NCBI GenBank assembly: GCA_030272815.1
Contig: JAJSZT010000018.1
Coordinates: forward strand, 1-52,620
Source of the DNA: Deltaproteobacteria bacterium
Lineage (GTDB): Bacteria > Desulfobacterota > Desulfobacteria > Desulfobacterales > ETH-SRB1
Reading direction: 5' to 3'
Length of the DNA stretch: 52,620 nt
In this document: positions 43,485 through 51,986 of the stretch, in pieces
How positions within the stretch are numbered: the first letter of the stretch is position 1
How the letters are laid out: the number at the start of each line of letters is the position of its first letter
Translations under genes and position numbers: made by a program
Notes under the pieces: model-generated
What the model saw: the letters and a program-made list of their open reading frames with translations, nothing else
Database searches by the model: none
Told to the model about the DNA's origin: nothing

Positions 43485-43814
43485 TCAATCAGCCTGGTTA
43501 ACCGCGAGATCGAACTCGGCAGTATGACCTTCCGACGCGTTGAGCACTATTCTCAAATCCGTGCACGCCGGCAATTTAAAAGCGAATATGCCTTTTTTAT
43601 CGGTTTTGCCGGACATGATCAACTTTCCGTAGTTGTCAAAGACCTGTATTTGAGCATTAACAACTTTGTTTCCGTCTGAAAAGTAGCTTTCGGTATGCAC
43701 TGTATCTCCTTCCACCCAGGCAAATACGTGCACCTTGTGACCCCACGCTGAACTTGCCGTTAACAGACAAAAAACTAAAACAACTCCGATAAAAAACAAT
43801 CTTTTAATCTTCAT
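43485..43814 (-). CDS. NikL-like periplasmic protein 1
   Basis: ATG 43814 (after GGGGAG) gives 109 residues; the longer frame from 43853 adds residues before the signal peptide. Cleavage after SSAWG would expose His26 (HKVHVF). The small beta domain has FAWVEGDTVHTESYFSDGN and KTDKKGIFAFKLP, as in NikL, an accessory component of ECF-type nickel/cobalt transporters. No NikM or CbiM gene is present, so here it works with an ABC transporter of the ZnuABC type. It suggests the operon handles Ni or Co rather than only zinc. Confidence 0.72.
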   Translation of the reverse strand: MKIKRLFFIGVVLVFCLLTASSAWGHKVHVFAWVEGDTVHTESYFSDGNKVVNAQIQVFDNYGKLIMSGKTDKKGIFAFKLPACTDLRIVLNASEGHTAEFDLAVNQAD

Positions 43815-43877
43815 GATATTCTCCCCAAGATTTTTCAAAAGGAAACACCTCAAAATTCCCTAACCACTCAAGCTGAA

Positions 43878-44786
43878 TCATATTTTCCCAAGCGCTGGAT
43901 AGGCCCGTCTCAACCGCCTTATTGCAGTTGTGACAGCAAAGAAAAAGGCTGCAACCAGTATAATGGCTCCACCTGATGGAACCGGTATTTCCAATTCCAT
44001 CGGGATAACAATCCCGATAACACAACTCAATGTGGAAAAGGTAGCGCTGTAAAAGAAAAAACCTCTCATTGACCTGCTCAAGTTGCGGGCTGAGGCCGCG
44101 GGTATGACAAGCAGCGCTTCCACCAGGATCGCTCCGATGATCTTTACTGAAGCTACAGTGATTATGGTAACCATGAGGATAAAGAGATACTCGAGAAAGA
44201 TCACCTTTATTCCTCGCACGCGGGCAAGGTTGGGATTAAAACTGGAAAGAACCATCCGGTTATAAAAGCCCAACCCACAGAATATACAGATAAAAGAAAT
44301 TACAAACAGAACATTCAGATCAAGCTCGTTTACAGTGAGGATCGAGCCAAAAAGGACATTGTCCAGGACGTGAACATTTACCTTGGCAGTCACATAGAGC
44401 AGGATACAGGCACCGATCGCCAATGAGATACAGAGGAATACGGCAATCAGGGTGTCAGTAGTCATTTTTGTTCTATTCTTGGTGAATACCATGGCCATTC
44501 CAAAAATGATGCAAAAACTGAACAATGAAACGTATGGAGAGGTATAAGGCTCTCCCAGTATGATTCCGATAGCAACACCTGTAAGCGCTGCATTTCCGAT
44601 CGCCTGGGAAAAGAAAGCAAGTCTCTTTGTGACAACCAGTGTACCGATACCGCCGAGCACCGGCCCCAGGACAAGGGCAGCCACAAGAGAATTGAACACA
44701 AATGCGTATTTGAACGACTCCGGTAGCCATCCGGACTCTGCCAGGCGTTGCACAACCGGCATTATAGAATTGTAGATACTAACCAC
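43878..44786 (-). CDS. Metal ABC transporter permease (ZnuB/TroC type)
   Basis: A 302-residue protein of the ABC-3 permease family with about 8 helices. GTG 44786 is taken as start; ATG 44762 is possible. Motifs include LGGIGTLVVTKRLAFFSQAI, ALTGVAIGI and the C-terminal GAILVEALLVIPAASARNLS. It forms the channel for Zn2+, Mn2+ or a related divalent ion with the ATPase encoded just upstream. Confidence 0.88.
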   Translation of the reverse strand: MVSIYNSIMPVVQRLAESGWLPESFKYAFVFNSLVAALVLGPVLGGIGTLVVTKRLAFFSQAIGNAALTGVAIGIILGEPYTSPYVSLFSFCIIFGMAMVFTKNRTKMTTDTLIAVFLCISLAIGACILLYVTAKVNVHVLDNVLFGSILTVNELDLNVLFVISFICIFCGLGFYNRMVLSSFNPNLARVRGIKVIFLEYLFILMVTIITVASVKIIGAILVEALLVIPAASARNLSRSMRGFFFYSATFSTLSCVIGIVIPMELEIPVPSGGAIILVAAFFFAVTTAIRRLRRAYPALGKI

Positions 44787-44810
44787 CTTTTTGATTTCTC
44801 CTGACGAACT

Positions 44811-45542
44811 TCATGGCCCGTGGCTGGTCGTGCCAAAGGCCTGAAAGACTCTTTCCGTTGTCAGGACTTCATCCGGAGTTCCTGAGAAAAGCACCTGTTT
44901 ATGAATACACGTAACAGCATCAGCCATCTGTTTGACCTGCTTCAAGTCGTGATTTATCCAGACCATAGTAACTTTCTGTTTTTTCAAAACAAGGATGATT
45001 TCCTCAATGACTCTCGCCCCGACACTGTCTATCCCTGCGCCCGGTTCATCAAGGATCAAGAGATCGGGAAACGGAATAAGCGCCTGGGCAAATAAGACCC
45101 GTTGCATCTCACCACCTGATAACTCCCCTAGTCTCCGTTCTCCTTTGGTATCCATACTGACCAGCCGAAGGGCATTATTTATGATATCCTTATATCTTTT
45201 CCTTGTACGGATAAATGCAGGCATATTCTGGCAAATCATTGTCATGAAGTTATTTACCGTAACCGGAAGTGTCCGATCAAAATCGAGCACCTGGGGCACA
45301 TATCCGATTGTTGTTCCACCTGTCCAATTGATCTCGATACGGCCGGTATGAGGCATTTGCCCGAGTAGTGAAAGGATAAGGCTGGTTTTCCCCCCTCCGT
45401 TCGGCCCGATAAGGCAATGCATGTCTCCTGCCTTTACGGTAAAGCTTACGTCTTGCAGGATAGTGATATTACTCAGGCAGAGACCGACCATCTCAAAGCA
45501 TATGGACGGCCCGCGAGGTGGGTCCTCATTTTTTGTAAGCAT
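44811..45542 (-). CDS. Metal ABC transporter ATPase (ZnuC type)
   Basis: Starting at ATG 45542, one base after the stop of the binding-protein gene, gives 243 residues; the longer frame overlaps that gene. Walker A GPNGGGKTS, the Q-loop in GYVPQVLDF, signature LSGGEMQRV, Walker B DLLILDEPGAG and the switch His in WINHDLKQ are all present. It powers the permease encoded downstream. Confidence 0.92.
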   Translation of the reverse strand: MLTKNEDPPRGPSICFEMVGLCLSNITILQDVSFTVKAGDMHCLIGPNGGGKTSLILSLLGQMPHTGRIEINWTGGTTIGYVPQVLDFDRTLPVTVNNFMTMICQNMPAFIRTRKRYKDIINNALRLVSMDTKGERRLGELSGGEMQRVLFAQALIPFPDLLILDEPGAGIDSVGARVIEEIILVLKKQKVTMVWINHDLKQVKQMADAVTCIHKQVLFSGTPDEVLTTERVFQAFGTTSHGP

Positions 45543-45543
45543 T

Positions 45544-46497
45544 TCACATCTCTTTCTTTTTACCAACCGCATCCCCGGCATCCGGATCAAGTTGCCTGCA
45601 GGCATCCATCAAGGCAATGGTCAAAATGTCAAGGTTGAATTTCATCTCTTCTTCGAATTTTTTGACTGTATAATCCCCTCCGGTGATATGAGAGAATGCG
45701 TAAAGCCTTACACCTGTGGCTTCCTTGATTGTGTCCACATATTTGTCAGGAAAGTGCATCTCAGAAAAAACCACATCCACACCTGATTTCTCAATGAGAT
45801 CAATAGTAGTCCGCAACTGACTGGCAGTCGGTTTTAACCCGTGCCTCGGTTCTATTACCGCTGTAACTTCCAGGCCGAATTCCTGCAAAAGGTAGCTATA
45901 GCCGCCATGGATAGTAGCGCAGCGAAAATCAATATCCGGCATATCAGCCAACCTTTTCATATACTCAGCCTTCATCCGACGCAACCTTGATGCATAGTTT
46001 CGGGTATTTTCCCGATAGATTTGAGCGTTTTCCGGATCAAGCTTTGTCAATTCGGCGCAAATATTATATATTTGTTGTATTGAGGTGGTTATGGATACAA
46101 AAGTGTGGGAATCGACTATCCTGTCTGCGGGGTCGGTTCCAGGTATGGGGATAAGAGCAACCGCCTTATTTGCGTAGATAACATCGAGTTTGTCCTTCAT
46201 CCTGGCTGCCTCAATAATTTCGAAGACAAATTCATCGTGACCGACTCCGTTTATCACGATTGCATCCATTTTCATTACCTTTTTTATGTCATCCGGCTGA
46301 GGCTCGTAGCTGTGAGGGTTGAATCCGGCCCCTATCAGCGGCACCACATCTGCCCTATCGCCCACTATATTTTTCACAAAGCTGTAATATGGATGCAAAG
46401 TAATTCCTATACAGAGTCTTTTTTCCGCAATTGCGGGATTAGTTCCACCTGAAACTATAGCCAGCATCAGTAACATGATTACCAATAGTTTTTGCAT
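45544..46497 (-). CDS. Metal ABC transporter substrate-binding protein (ZnuA type)
   Basis: ATG 46497, after GAGGATGG, starts a signal peptide (about 1-25). The 317-residue protein has the usual cluster A-1 landmarks: AGFNPHSYEPQPDDIKKV with a conserved His, VDSHTFVSI where DPHxW is usual, ATIHGGYSYLLQEFGL with the third His, EMHFPDK, and HITGGDYT near the C terminus. It has no long His-rich loop. Three His and one acidic or His ligand would fit Zn, Mn, Ni or Co. Followed by its ATPase gene with one base between. Confidence 0.85.
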   Translation of the reverse strand: MQKLLVIMLLMLAIVSGGTNPAIAEKRLCIGITLHPYYSFVKNIVGDRADVVPLIGAGFNPHSYEPQPDDIKKVMKMDAIVINGVGHDEFVFEIIEAARMKDKLDVIYANKAVALIPIPGTDPADRIVDSHTFVSITTSIQQIYNICAELTKLDPENAQIYRENTRNYASRLRRMKAEYMKRLADMPDIDFRCATIHGGYSYLLQEFGLEVTAVIEPRHGLKPTASQLRTTIDLIEKSGVDVVFSEMHFPDKYVDTIKEATGVRLYAFSHITGGDYTVKKFEEEMKFNLDILTIALMDACRQLDPDAGDAVGKKKEM

Positions 46498-46509
46498 AGT
46501 GCCATCCTC

Positions 46510-46632
46510 ATAGACTTTCAGATAATTCATTTCACAAGGCTAGAAGGAAAAATCTGAGTAAGTCGTGCTAAGTTGTACGTCGTCGAAGATTTTGACTGAT
46601 AACGCAGTGAAATTATTTATCTGAAAGTCTAT
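46510..46632. mobile_element. MITE-like element, copy 2 (copy 1 at 43331-43436)
   Basis: The left end ATAGACTTTCAGATAATTCA and right end TTATTTATCTGAAAGTCTAT are inverted repeats matching copy 1. It lies between the binding-protein gene and the gene at 46633, so it may alter expression inside the operon or supply signals. Confidence 0.8.
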
Positions 46633-47265
46633 CTATCCTTTTATCCGTTTCATCTCATCGTCACCTGTGTACGGGATAACCTCTTTCCATCCCTTTATGG
46701 CCAAACTGCGTACGCTCAACTTTTTCGGGAAATCCACAGCAGTTTTGCTAGAATACCATATCTTAAATGGCCCCTCATCGTGTTCCGGCTCCCCGATCTG
46801 GTAGTCTCCTTCTGTGCTGTGGTCATGCAGCAGGACAAGCAAAAAAGAGCCTGAAATATCAGGAATGGACGGTTTTCCAAGATACGCTGTTGCATGTATC
46901 ATATCTTTGTTTAATATCTTTTGTGTCCAGATAAGCTTTCCGCTCATGGCCCATGCACGATCATGAGCAAATGGAGGCATAAATCGTTCTTGCAGGTCTT
47001 TCACTGAGAGCCACGTTCCCTCATTATTGTCGTGGGCAGCATCAATCTCCATGGCTGCGGTATAGAGGGCGACAAACGTCCCCTGCTTGAAACTGTTAAG
47101 ATCTTTGTACCCGCTTATCTGGTATTCGAACAGAACCCTTTCAGGTTCAGCTCTGGTCCTGTGCATAATGCAGATTGCTGCCACTGCAATAACTACAGCA
47201 GTGGTCAAAACAAAATACAGGCCCTCACGACTTGAACCGGTCGGTTTTACTACTTGTGTATGCAT
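46633..47265 (-). CDS. Single-pass membrane protein in the metal operon (possibly DUF6162)
   Basis: A 210-residue protein with one N-terminal helix (about 18-36, FVLTTAVVIAVAAICIM) and a periplasmic domain. No catalytic motif is seen. Conserved-looking features are FAHDRAWAMSGKLIW and LVLLHDHSTEGDYQIGEPEH; the His-rich second segment could bind metal. It resembles the DUF6162 proteins that sit in zinc-type ABC operons, but this is from memory of context rather than strong motif evidence. One base separates it from the ATPase gene upstream. Confidence 0.55.
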   Translation of the reverse strand: MHTQVVKPTGSSREGLYFVLTTAVVIAVAAICIMHRTRAEPERVLFEYQISGYKDLNSFKQGTFVALYTAAMEIDAAHDNNEGTWLSVKDLQERFMPPFAHDRAWAMSGKLIWTQKILNKDMIHATAYLGKPSIPDISGSFLLVLLHDHSTEGDYQIGEPEHDEGPFKIWYSSKTAVDFPKKLSVRSLAIKGWKEVIPYTGDDEMKRIKG

Positions 47266-47266
47266 A

Positions 47267-48739
47267 TCAGAATCGAAGGATATTCCGGATTGATTTTAAT
47301 AAGTCCTCATAGATGTGTTTGATTCCCTCAGAAGGACTTTTCTTATTGAGACCCCTTTCCAGTGAGGTCAAAAGTGTTTGTATCTCCTCCTTTTTCGCCA
47401 AACGCATCGCTACCTCAAGATACCGCAGTTCTCTGCGCGCGTCTGTTCTCACAGTAGAGGCGTTCTCACCTTCCAGTAATTTTGTGCTCCGGGAGAGATA
47501 TATCTGCTCGATCTCAGAGTAAGTATAATAGAGAATGAGGAATCGGATGAATATTTCACTCATCTCTCTGTTCTGCTCTGAATTCATCTGGTACCAGTAA
47601 CGGAAGCTGGTTGCGGAAAGCCTATATAGCGCCCACTCATCCCCTTTACAGGAAAAGGGGGTCGATTTTTCTATCTCTTTGACAAAACCGGTCGATTTGA
47701 GTCTTTGCAGGTGGGCTGTCACTTTATCGGTCGACATATGAATATTTCGGCCAACTTCCTCAGGTCCAAGAAACTCAGGCCCCTCTGCAAAAGCCACCAG
47801 GACTTTTTCCTCCTGAGCAGTCAACTGAGCCATGCATGACTGGAAATACGGTGTGAGATCCTCCAGCAGACTGAAAAAACCGGCTTCCACGTTCGTTATG
47901 TTTGCATCCGAATTCCGGATAAGGATGTAGAGCATTATCAGCAAGCGGGGATTTCCTCCTGCAAGTGTGTATATCGCTTGAGTCCTGTTGGTTCTTGTCT
48001 TAAGTTCCTTTGCAAGCGCGGTGCGTCCTTCCTCAGCGGCATACTTTATCAGCAGTTCAGTTGATTCCTCAAGACTCAATTCATCAATTACGTCGACCCG
48101 GAAAAGCCCACAGAGAGGATGATCCTCGTCTGTTGTCTGTTTAAAAAAGGTGGCTGAGGTGGCAATCAGATAGAATATGTCTTCATTCATCAAAAGATCG
48201 GCCAGCCATCTTTCGTCCGGAAGCCTTTTTGTTATGCGATCTCCGATCACTCGATCTGCATTTTCCAGAAATATCAAAATTTTTCTCTGATTCTTCTCTG
48301 TCCATTCGATCAAAAATGACCTAATTTGATTTGTGGCCTTCTGGTTGCTTGACTCTCCATCCGTAACCTCAAGTATTTCCCTGAGTCTCATGGCATCATC
48401 AGATAATCCCTCGTTTTCCAGTTTTTCACCGGAAAGCCTTGTCACTTTCTCCATGAAGTCTCTAAGCGTAATAATCCCTGCTGCCTCCTCAGGAAAAGAG
48501 ACAGGTAACCATTTTGCCATTAAGCGCGAGGAGCTTTTTATCTTGTGGTGAAGTAATGCAATGATGTGACTCTTCCCGATACCCCGAGGACCGATCAAAA
48601 GCTGGTGCTTAGCTTGTCGTGATTTTTGTTCAATGCCGGCGAGCAGGGCTGACAAGAGCTTATCACGACCCGTTGCCGTTCTTTCCAAAAAACCGGGATC
48701 CTGCCTTGATGGTGTATAGGGATGGTATATTGTTTTCAC
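47267..48739 (-). CDS. AAA+ ATPase with winged-helix domain
   Basis: A 490-residue protein with Walker A GPRGIGKS (50-57), a Walker B-like KILIFLENADRVI, and a sensor region IFYLIATSATFF. A winged-helix follows at about 330-365 (PEEVGRNIHMSTDKVTAHLQRL). The layout is that of ORC/Cdc6-like or STAND-type regulatory ATPases. In this operon, between a NikL-like protein and the membrane protein, it may sense metal status or regulate transcription. It is not a transporter ATPase (no LSGGQ signature). Confidence 0.7.
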   Translation of the reverse strand: MKTIYHPYTPSRQDPGFLERTATGRDKLLSALLAGIEQKSRQAKHQLLIGPRGIGKSHIIALLHHKIKSSSRLMAKWLPVSFPEEAAGIITLRDFMEKVTRLSGEKLENEGLSDDAMRLREILEVTDGESSNQKATNQIRSFLIEWTEKNQRKILIFLENADRVIGDRITKRLPDERWLADLLMNEDIFYLIATSATFFKQTTDEDHPLCGLFRVDVIDELSLEESTELLIKYAAEEGRTALAKELKTRTNRTQAIYTLAGGNPRLLIMLYILIRNSDANITNVEAGFFSLLEDLTPYFQSCMAQLTAQEEKVLVAFAEGPEFLGPEEVGRNIHMSTDKVTAHLQRLKSTGFVKEIEKSTPFSCKGDEWALYRLSATSFRYWYQMNSEQNREMSEIFIRFLILYYTYSEIEQIYLSRSTKLLEGENASTVRTDARRELRYLEVAMRLAKKEEIQTLLTSLERGLNKKSPSEGIKHIYEDLLKSIRNILRF

Positions 48740-48741
48740 TA

Positions 48742-49062
48742 CTACTCCGTAATCTCTGAGCCTGGTACTGTCACATAGTGCTCAAAGCCTGCATCAAGAA
48801 TGACCGTATATTCGCCTGAAGGCTTATTGAATCTGAATTCGCTTTTTTTATCCATATATCCTTCAATTAGTATTTTTCCATTGGCATCTACCACTTGTAT
48901 TCTTACACCAACAGCCGAGGAACCATCAAGAAATCCACCCTCGCAAAGAATAGTTCCATCCCCATTATCCAAACACGAACAAAAGGGTGTGTGTGCAAAA
49001 GCGTATGAGGTAAAAAAGAGACTTAAAAGCATGCATACAAGTAATAGTTTGATTTTTTTCAT
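48742..49062 (-). CDS. NikL-like periplasmic protein 2
   Basis: A 106-residue protein with a signal peptide ending AFA before His24 (HTPFCSCLDNGDG). The beta domain GVRIQVVDANGKILIEGYMD and FRFNKPSGEYTVILDAG parallels the NikL-like protein at 43485. Three Cys (FCSC and ILC) near the N terminus add possible metal ligands. It is the first gene of the nine-gene minus-strand operon; two bases separate it from the ATPase gene. Confidence 0.68.
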   Translation of the reverse strand: MKKIKLLLVCMLLSLFFTSYAFAHTPFCSCLDNGDGTILCEGGFLDGSSAVGVRIQVVDANGKILIEGYMDKKSEFRFNKPSGEYTVILDAGFEHYVTVPGSEITE

Positions 49063-49239
49063 TGTCGTATCTCCATGTTTTAAGGGATAAGAAAGTTATT
49101 ACATCCCGGTTCGCAATAACTTTTGTGAGTTGGTGATTTGTAAAATAACATCAAATGGTGGTCAGCGTCAAGAGTAGTTTTAAGTCTTAAGTCCTATTTG
49201 ATCATTCGGAATGGCTCAGGAATTACCTAACCGCACAGG

Positions 49240-49389
49240 TTGAAAAATTTTGAGCGCAAATATCATCTTAAATCAAATGGGTTTAACTTTGAAAAAGTAC
49301 TTGGACGAGTTGCAGAATTGTTGGACTTAAAACCTGAGCAGGTATTGGCCGTCGGGAAATATAAAAAGACCGTTACTGCTCAAGTATAA
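49240..49389 (+). pseudogene. C-terminal fragment of a REP-associated (Y1) transposase
   Basis: The frame reads LKNFERKYHLKSNGFNFEKV, then AELLDLKPEQVLAVGKYKKT and a stop. This corresponds to the C-terminal tail (ERKYxLKxxGFDxxxV...GKYRKTVxAR) of IS200-like REP transposases. A stop at 49228 lies just upstream in the same frame, so only the tail remains. The rest of the 450-base gap (49063-49513) holds nothing else recognisable. Confidence 0.6.
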
Positions 49390-49513
49390 GAATTAAATTC
49401 AAAGAAAATATATTTATTTAACATTTTGGAAAGTATATCTAAAAACTCACAATATAACTTGCAACATAACGTCCCGAACGAAATTCGAGTAGTTTTTTAT
49501 ATAGGAGGCTGCT

Positions 49514-50626
49514 GTGTCTATACTGTTTGAAGCCACGGAAATTAATGGAATGACCATTAAGAACAGATTTGTTCGTTCAGCAACTTGGGCGGGTATGGCC
49601 GGAGATGATGGATCATGTACGCCAAAGCTTGTTGAATTGATGGTTAAGCTTGCAGAAGGAGGGGTTGGTTTGATTATTACCGGACATACCTATGTTAGTA
49701 AAAGAGGCCAGGCAAGCCCATGGCAGTTGGGTATTTACAAAGACGAACTTATTCCCGGCCTGCAAGAGATGACGGATGCTGTCCATGAAAAAGGCGGAAA
49801 AATCGTAGTTCAGCTTGCGCATGCCGGCATGTTTGCAAATTCCAAGCTAACAGGAGAAACACCTGTTGCTCCATCAGCCTTGAGCGGTTTTGCTAAATAT
49901 CTTTCAAAGGAAATGGATCTCAATGATATTGAGGATTTAGTTGAAGCATTCGGTCAGGCTGCTCTGCGAGGAAAAAGCGCAGGTTTTGATGGTGTCCAGA
50001 TTCATGCAGCTCACGGTTACCTCTTAAACCAGTTTCTTTCACCTGCTTTCAATAAAAGGAAAGATCAATATGGAGGCAGCATAGAAAATAGGGCATATAT
50101 TCTTATTGAGATATTAAGAAGTATAAGAAAGCAAGTTGGTAACAACTATCCGGTGCTTATAAAAATGAATTCAAGGGATTTTCTGGAAGGCGGCCTGGAA
50201 CTCGAAGAATCAATAAAAGCAGGGGCAATGCTTAAAGAAGAGGGGATAGATGCAATAGAAATCAGCGGTGGAACTGCTGTTTCAGGGAAGCTAAGTCCTA
50301 TAAGAAGAGGTATATCATCCGAAGATGATGAAGCCTATTTTAAAGATGCAGCACGTGCTTTTAAGGAGAGTATTGACATACCGCTGATTCTTGTGGGTGG
50401 AATCAGGTCCTTTGAAGTTGCAAATGATATAGTTGACAATAATATTGCGGACTATATTTCCATGAGCAGGCCATTCATAAGAGAACCTGATTTAATTAAC
50501 CGCTGGAAATCCGGGAGTCAGAATAAGGCAAACTGCCTTTCCGACAGCAAATGCTTTGCACCTGCCATGAGTGGAAAAGGTGTATATTGCGTTGTTGAAA
50601 AAAGACTGAAAGATAAAAAGTCTTAA
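49514..50626 (+). CDS. Old yellow enzyme-type NADH:flavin oxidoreductase
   Basis: A 370-residue FMN-dependent TIM-barrel oxidoreductase starting at GTG 49514 after AGGAGG. Motifs: IKNRFVRSATWAG, VQLAHAGMFA, FDGVQIHAAHGYLLNQFLSP (active-site His pair), YGGSIENR and DYISMSRPFIREPDL. It probably reduces activated C=C bonds with NAD(P)H. It lacks the C-terminal FeS/FAD part of the long DCR-type enzymes, though Cys-x5-Cys and a later Cys near the end recall the tail of short anaerobe homologues. No obvious link to the metal genes. Confidence 0.9.
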   Translation: MSILFEATEINGMTIKNRFVRSATWAGMAGDDGSCTPKLVELMVKLAEGGVGLIITGHTYVSKRGQASPWQLGIYKDELIPGLQEMTDAVHEKGGKIVVQLAHAGMFANSKLTGETPVAPSALSGFAKYLSKEMDLNDIEDLVEAFGQAALRGKSAGFDGVQIHAAHGYLLNQFLSPAFNKRKDQYGGSIENRAYILIEILRSIRKQVGNNYPVLIKMNSRDFLEGGLELEESIKAGAMLKEEGIDAIEISGGTAVSGKLSPIRRGISSEDDEAYFKDAARAFKESIDIPLILVGGIRSFEVANDIVDNNIADYISMSRPFIREPDLINRWKSGSQNKANCLSDSKCFAPAMSGKGVYCVVEKRLKDKKS

Positions 50627-50720
50627 CCAGCGCGGCAAGTCATTCCAAATCTTCGCCCTTTTACGAATTTATCATATTTAACATGATGCAGGGTTCCAGG
50701 GGAATCCAGATTAGCCAGTG

Positions 50721-51023
50721 CTATGCAGCAGCCAGATTTTGGACTTCCTTTTTGATTTTCGATGAGAGAGTATCTTCTGCCACATCAAGATCGTAATCCA
50801 TTTGAAGTCCAAGCCAGAATGATGGAGAATTGCCTAAATAGGTCGCAAGACGAAGAGCCGTGTCCGCAGTTATGCTCCTTTTACCATGGACTATTTCATT
50901 GATGCGGCGCGGAGAGACTCCAAGGCCTCTGCCAAGCTGATTTTGGCTTATGTTCATCGGTTTGAGGAATTCCTCAAACAGAATTTCGCCAGGATGAATT
51001 GGGGGAATCTTCTTTACTTTCAT
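50721..51023 (-). CDS. higA: HigA-type antitoxin
   Basis: A 100-residue XRE-family protein: PPIHPGEILFEEFLKPMNIS, SQNQLGRGLGVSPRRINEIV and ADTALRLATYLGNSPSFWLG. This is the HigA/VapI pattern. It neutralises the toxin encoded 9 bases upstream and probably represses the operon through the palindrome at 51327-51345. Confidence 0.93.
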   Translation of the reverse strand: MKVKKIPPIHPGEILFEEFLKPMNISQNQLGRGLGVSPRRINEIVHGKRSITADTALRLATYLGNSPSFWLGLQMDYDLDVAEDTLSSKIKKEVQNLAAA

Positions 51024-51032
51024 TTTGTCACC

Positions 51033-51314
51033 TCAATGATAATCAACAATCTCAACATTGTATGCATTCTCGTTTTGCCATTTGAAACAGATTCGCCATT
51101 GATCGTTAATGCGAATGCTGTGTTGTCCTTTTCTATTCCCGGACAGAGCTTCAAGCTTGTTAGCAGGAGGGATTCTAAGGTCCTGGATTGTAGAACTCCG
51201 ATTCAGCATCCTGAGCTTTCTAAATGCGATCTTCTGAATATTGTGAGGCAGCTTTTTGGAAAACTGCCGATGAAATATCTTTTCAGTTTCACTACACTTG
51301 AAGCTTTCTATCAT
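51033..51314 (-). CDS. higB: HigB-type toxin (RelE superfamily)
   Basis: A 93-residue protein from ATG 51314 (MIESFKC); the frame also opens at 51326. Motifs ALSGNRKGQHSIRINDQWRI and the C-terminal VEIVDYH are typical of HigB ribosome-dependent mRNA endonucleases. First gene of the pair, as usual for higBA. Confidence 0.93.
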   Translation of the reverse strand: MIESFKCSETEKIFHRQFSKKLPHNIQKIAFRKLRMLNRSSTIQDLRIPPANKLEALSGNRKGQHSIRINDQWRICFKWQNENAYNVEIVDYH

Positions 51315-51326
51315 AATGTTAAACAA

Positions 51327-51345
51327 TATAACGCATAACGTTATA
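51327..51345. promoter_or_regulatory. Candidate HigA operator
   Basis: TATAACG and CGTTATA are perfect inverted arms separated by CATAA. The site lies 12 bases upstream of the higB start, where autorepression by HigA would act. Confidence 0.6.
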
Positions 51346-51441
51346 AGTCAAGTTCTTTTTGGCTTGTATAAGAGCTCAGATTGCAAGTTCCCTATCTCCA
51401 GACAAGAATCAAGTTTAATAATTGAGTACGTTATATCCCTA

Positions 51442-51625
51442 TGTGCTATTGGAAAACAATGGCGCCTTCGCCGGACAAGGGTGAGAAACCTTTTAAGTAT
51501 CGGTGTTTTACTTAAAGCCGCCATCTCAGTTGGAATGAGCCGGAAGGGCCCGTGGCGTCTGGCACGGACGTTAGCGACACAGGTCGGCATGACGAATTAG
51601 TGGTTAATCTCCATTAAGGAGCTTT
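51442..51625 (+). pseudogene. Group II intron reverse transcriptase C-terminal fragment
   Basis: The frame reads QWRLRRTRVRNLLSIGVLLK, then RLARTLATQVGMTN, followed by TAG, W and LISIKEL. This is the C-terminal end of intron-encoded proteins (RTRVRNLLxxGVxxxxA...LATQxGMTNxWLxxxGLISxKELW). A stop, a small deletion and loss of the rest show decay. The intact ends of the intron are not visible. Confidence 0.65.
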
Positions 51626-51917
51626 GAAAAAGCAGCCCATGTCGTCTATGCCTTTTGTTAAAATAGATTGCATACCCTGTAAGCAATCTTCTCATCAGAG
51701 TTGATATTTCACCACTGCTTCGGAATAAAAAATGTGCGTGGTTTGGGATAAAGGCCTAAGCATAACAGGTGGTTTGTGTCGCAGGCAAAAGATCTGACAA
51801 ACGATTAATAAAATTCTCTCTGTCTTTATTGTCTCTGAATATGTTGCGACGCTCAATTCCCCGGATGATGATGTGATGTAAAACACCCGGTGCGTCCAGG
51901 CGGGCTAATCTAAGCAT
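51624..51917 (-). pseudogene. REP-associated (Y1) transposase N-terminal fragment with internal stop
   Basis: From ATG 51917 the minus strand reads MLRLARLDAPGVLHHIIIRG, IERRNIFRDNKDRENF, then CYA-stop-AFIPNHAHFLF and FNKRHRRHGLLFQ. These are the start, HUH motif region (NHAHFLF) and RHRRHG motif of IS200-like REP transposases. TAG at 51758-51756 replaces the usual Trp. Homology ends where the group II fragment begins, so it is truncated and dead. Confidence 0.75.
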
Positions 51918-51925
51918 GAAAGTTT

Positions 51926-51986
51926 ACTATCAAGAATACAACTCAATGTCAAGTTATTTACTTATTTATGGACGTCCCGCATTTCC
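51926..51986. repeat. About 60-bp direct repeat, copy 1 (copy 2 at 52159-52219)
   Basis: The segment starts ACTATCAAGAATA and ends AAGTTATTTACTTATTTATG plus GACGTCCCGCATTTCC. It lies just upstream of the transposase fragment, at the place of a promoter or recognition end. Confidence 0.8.
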
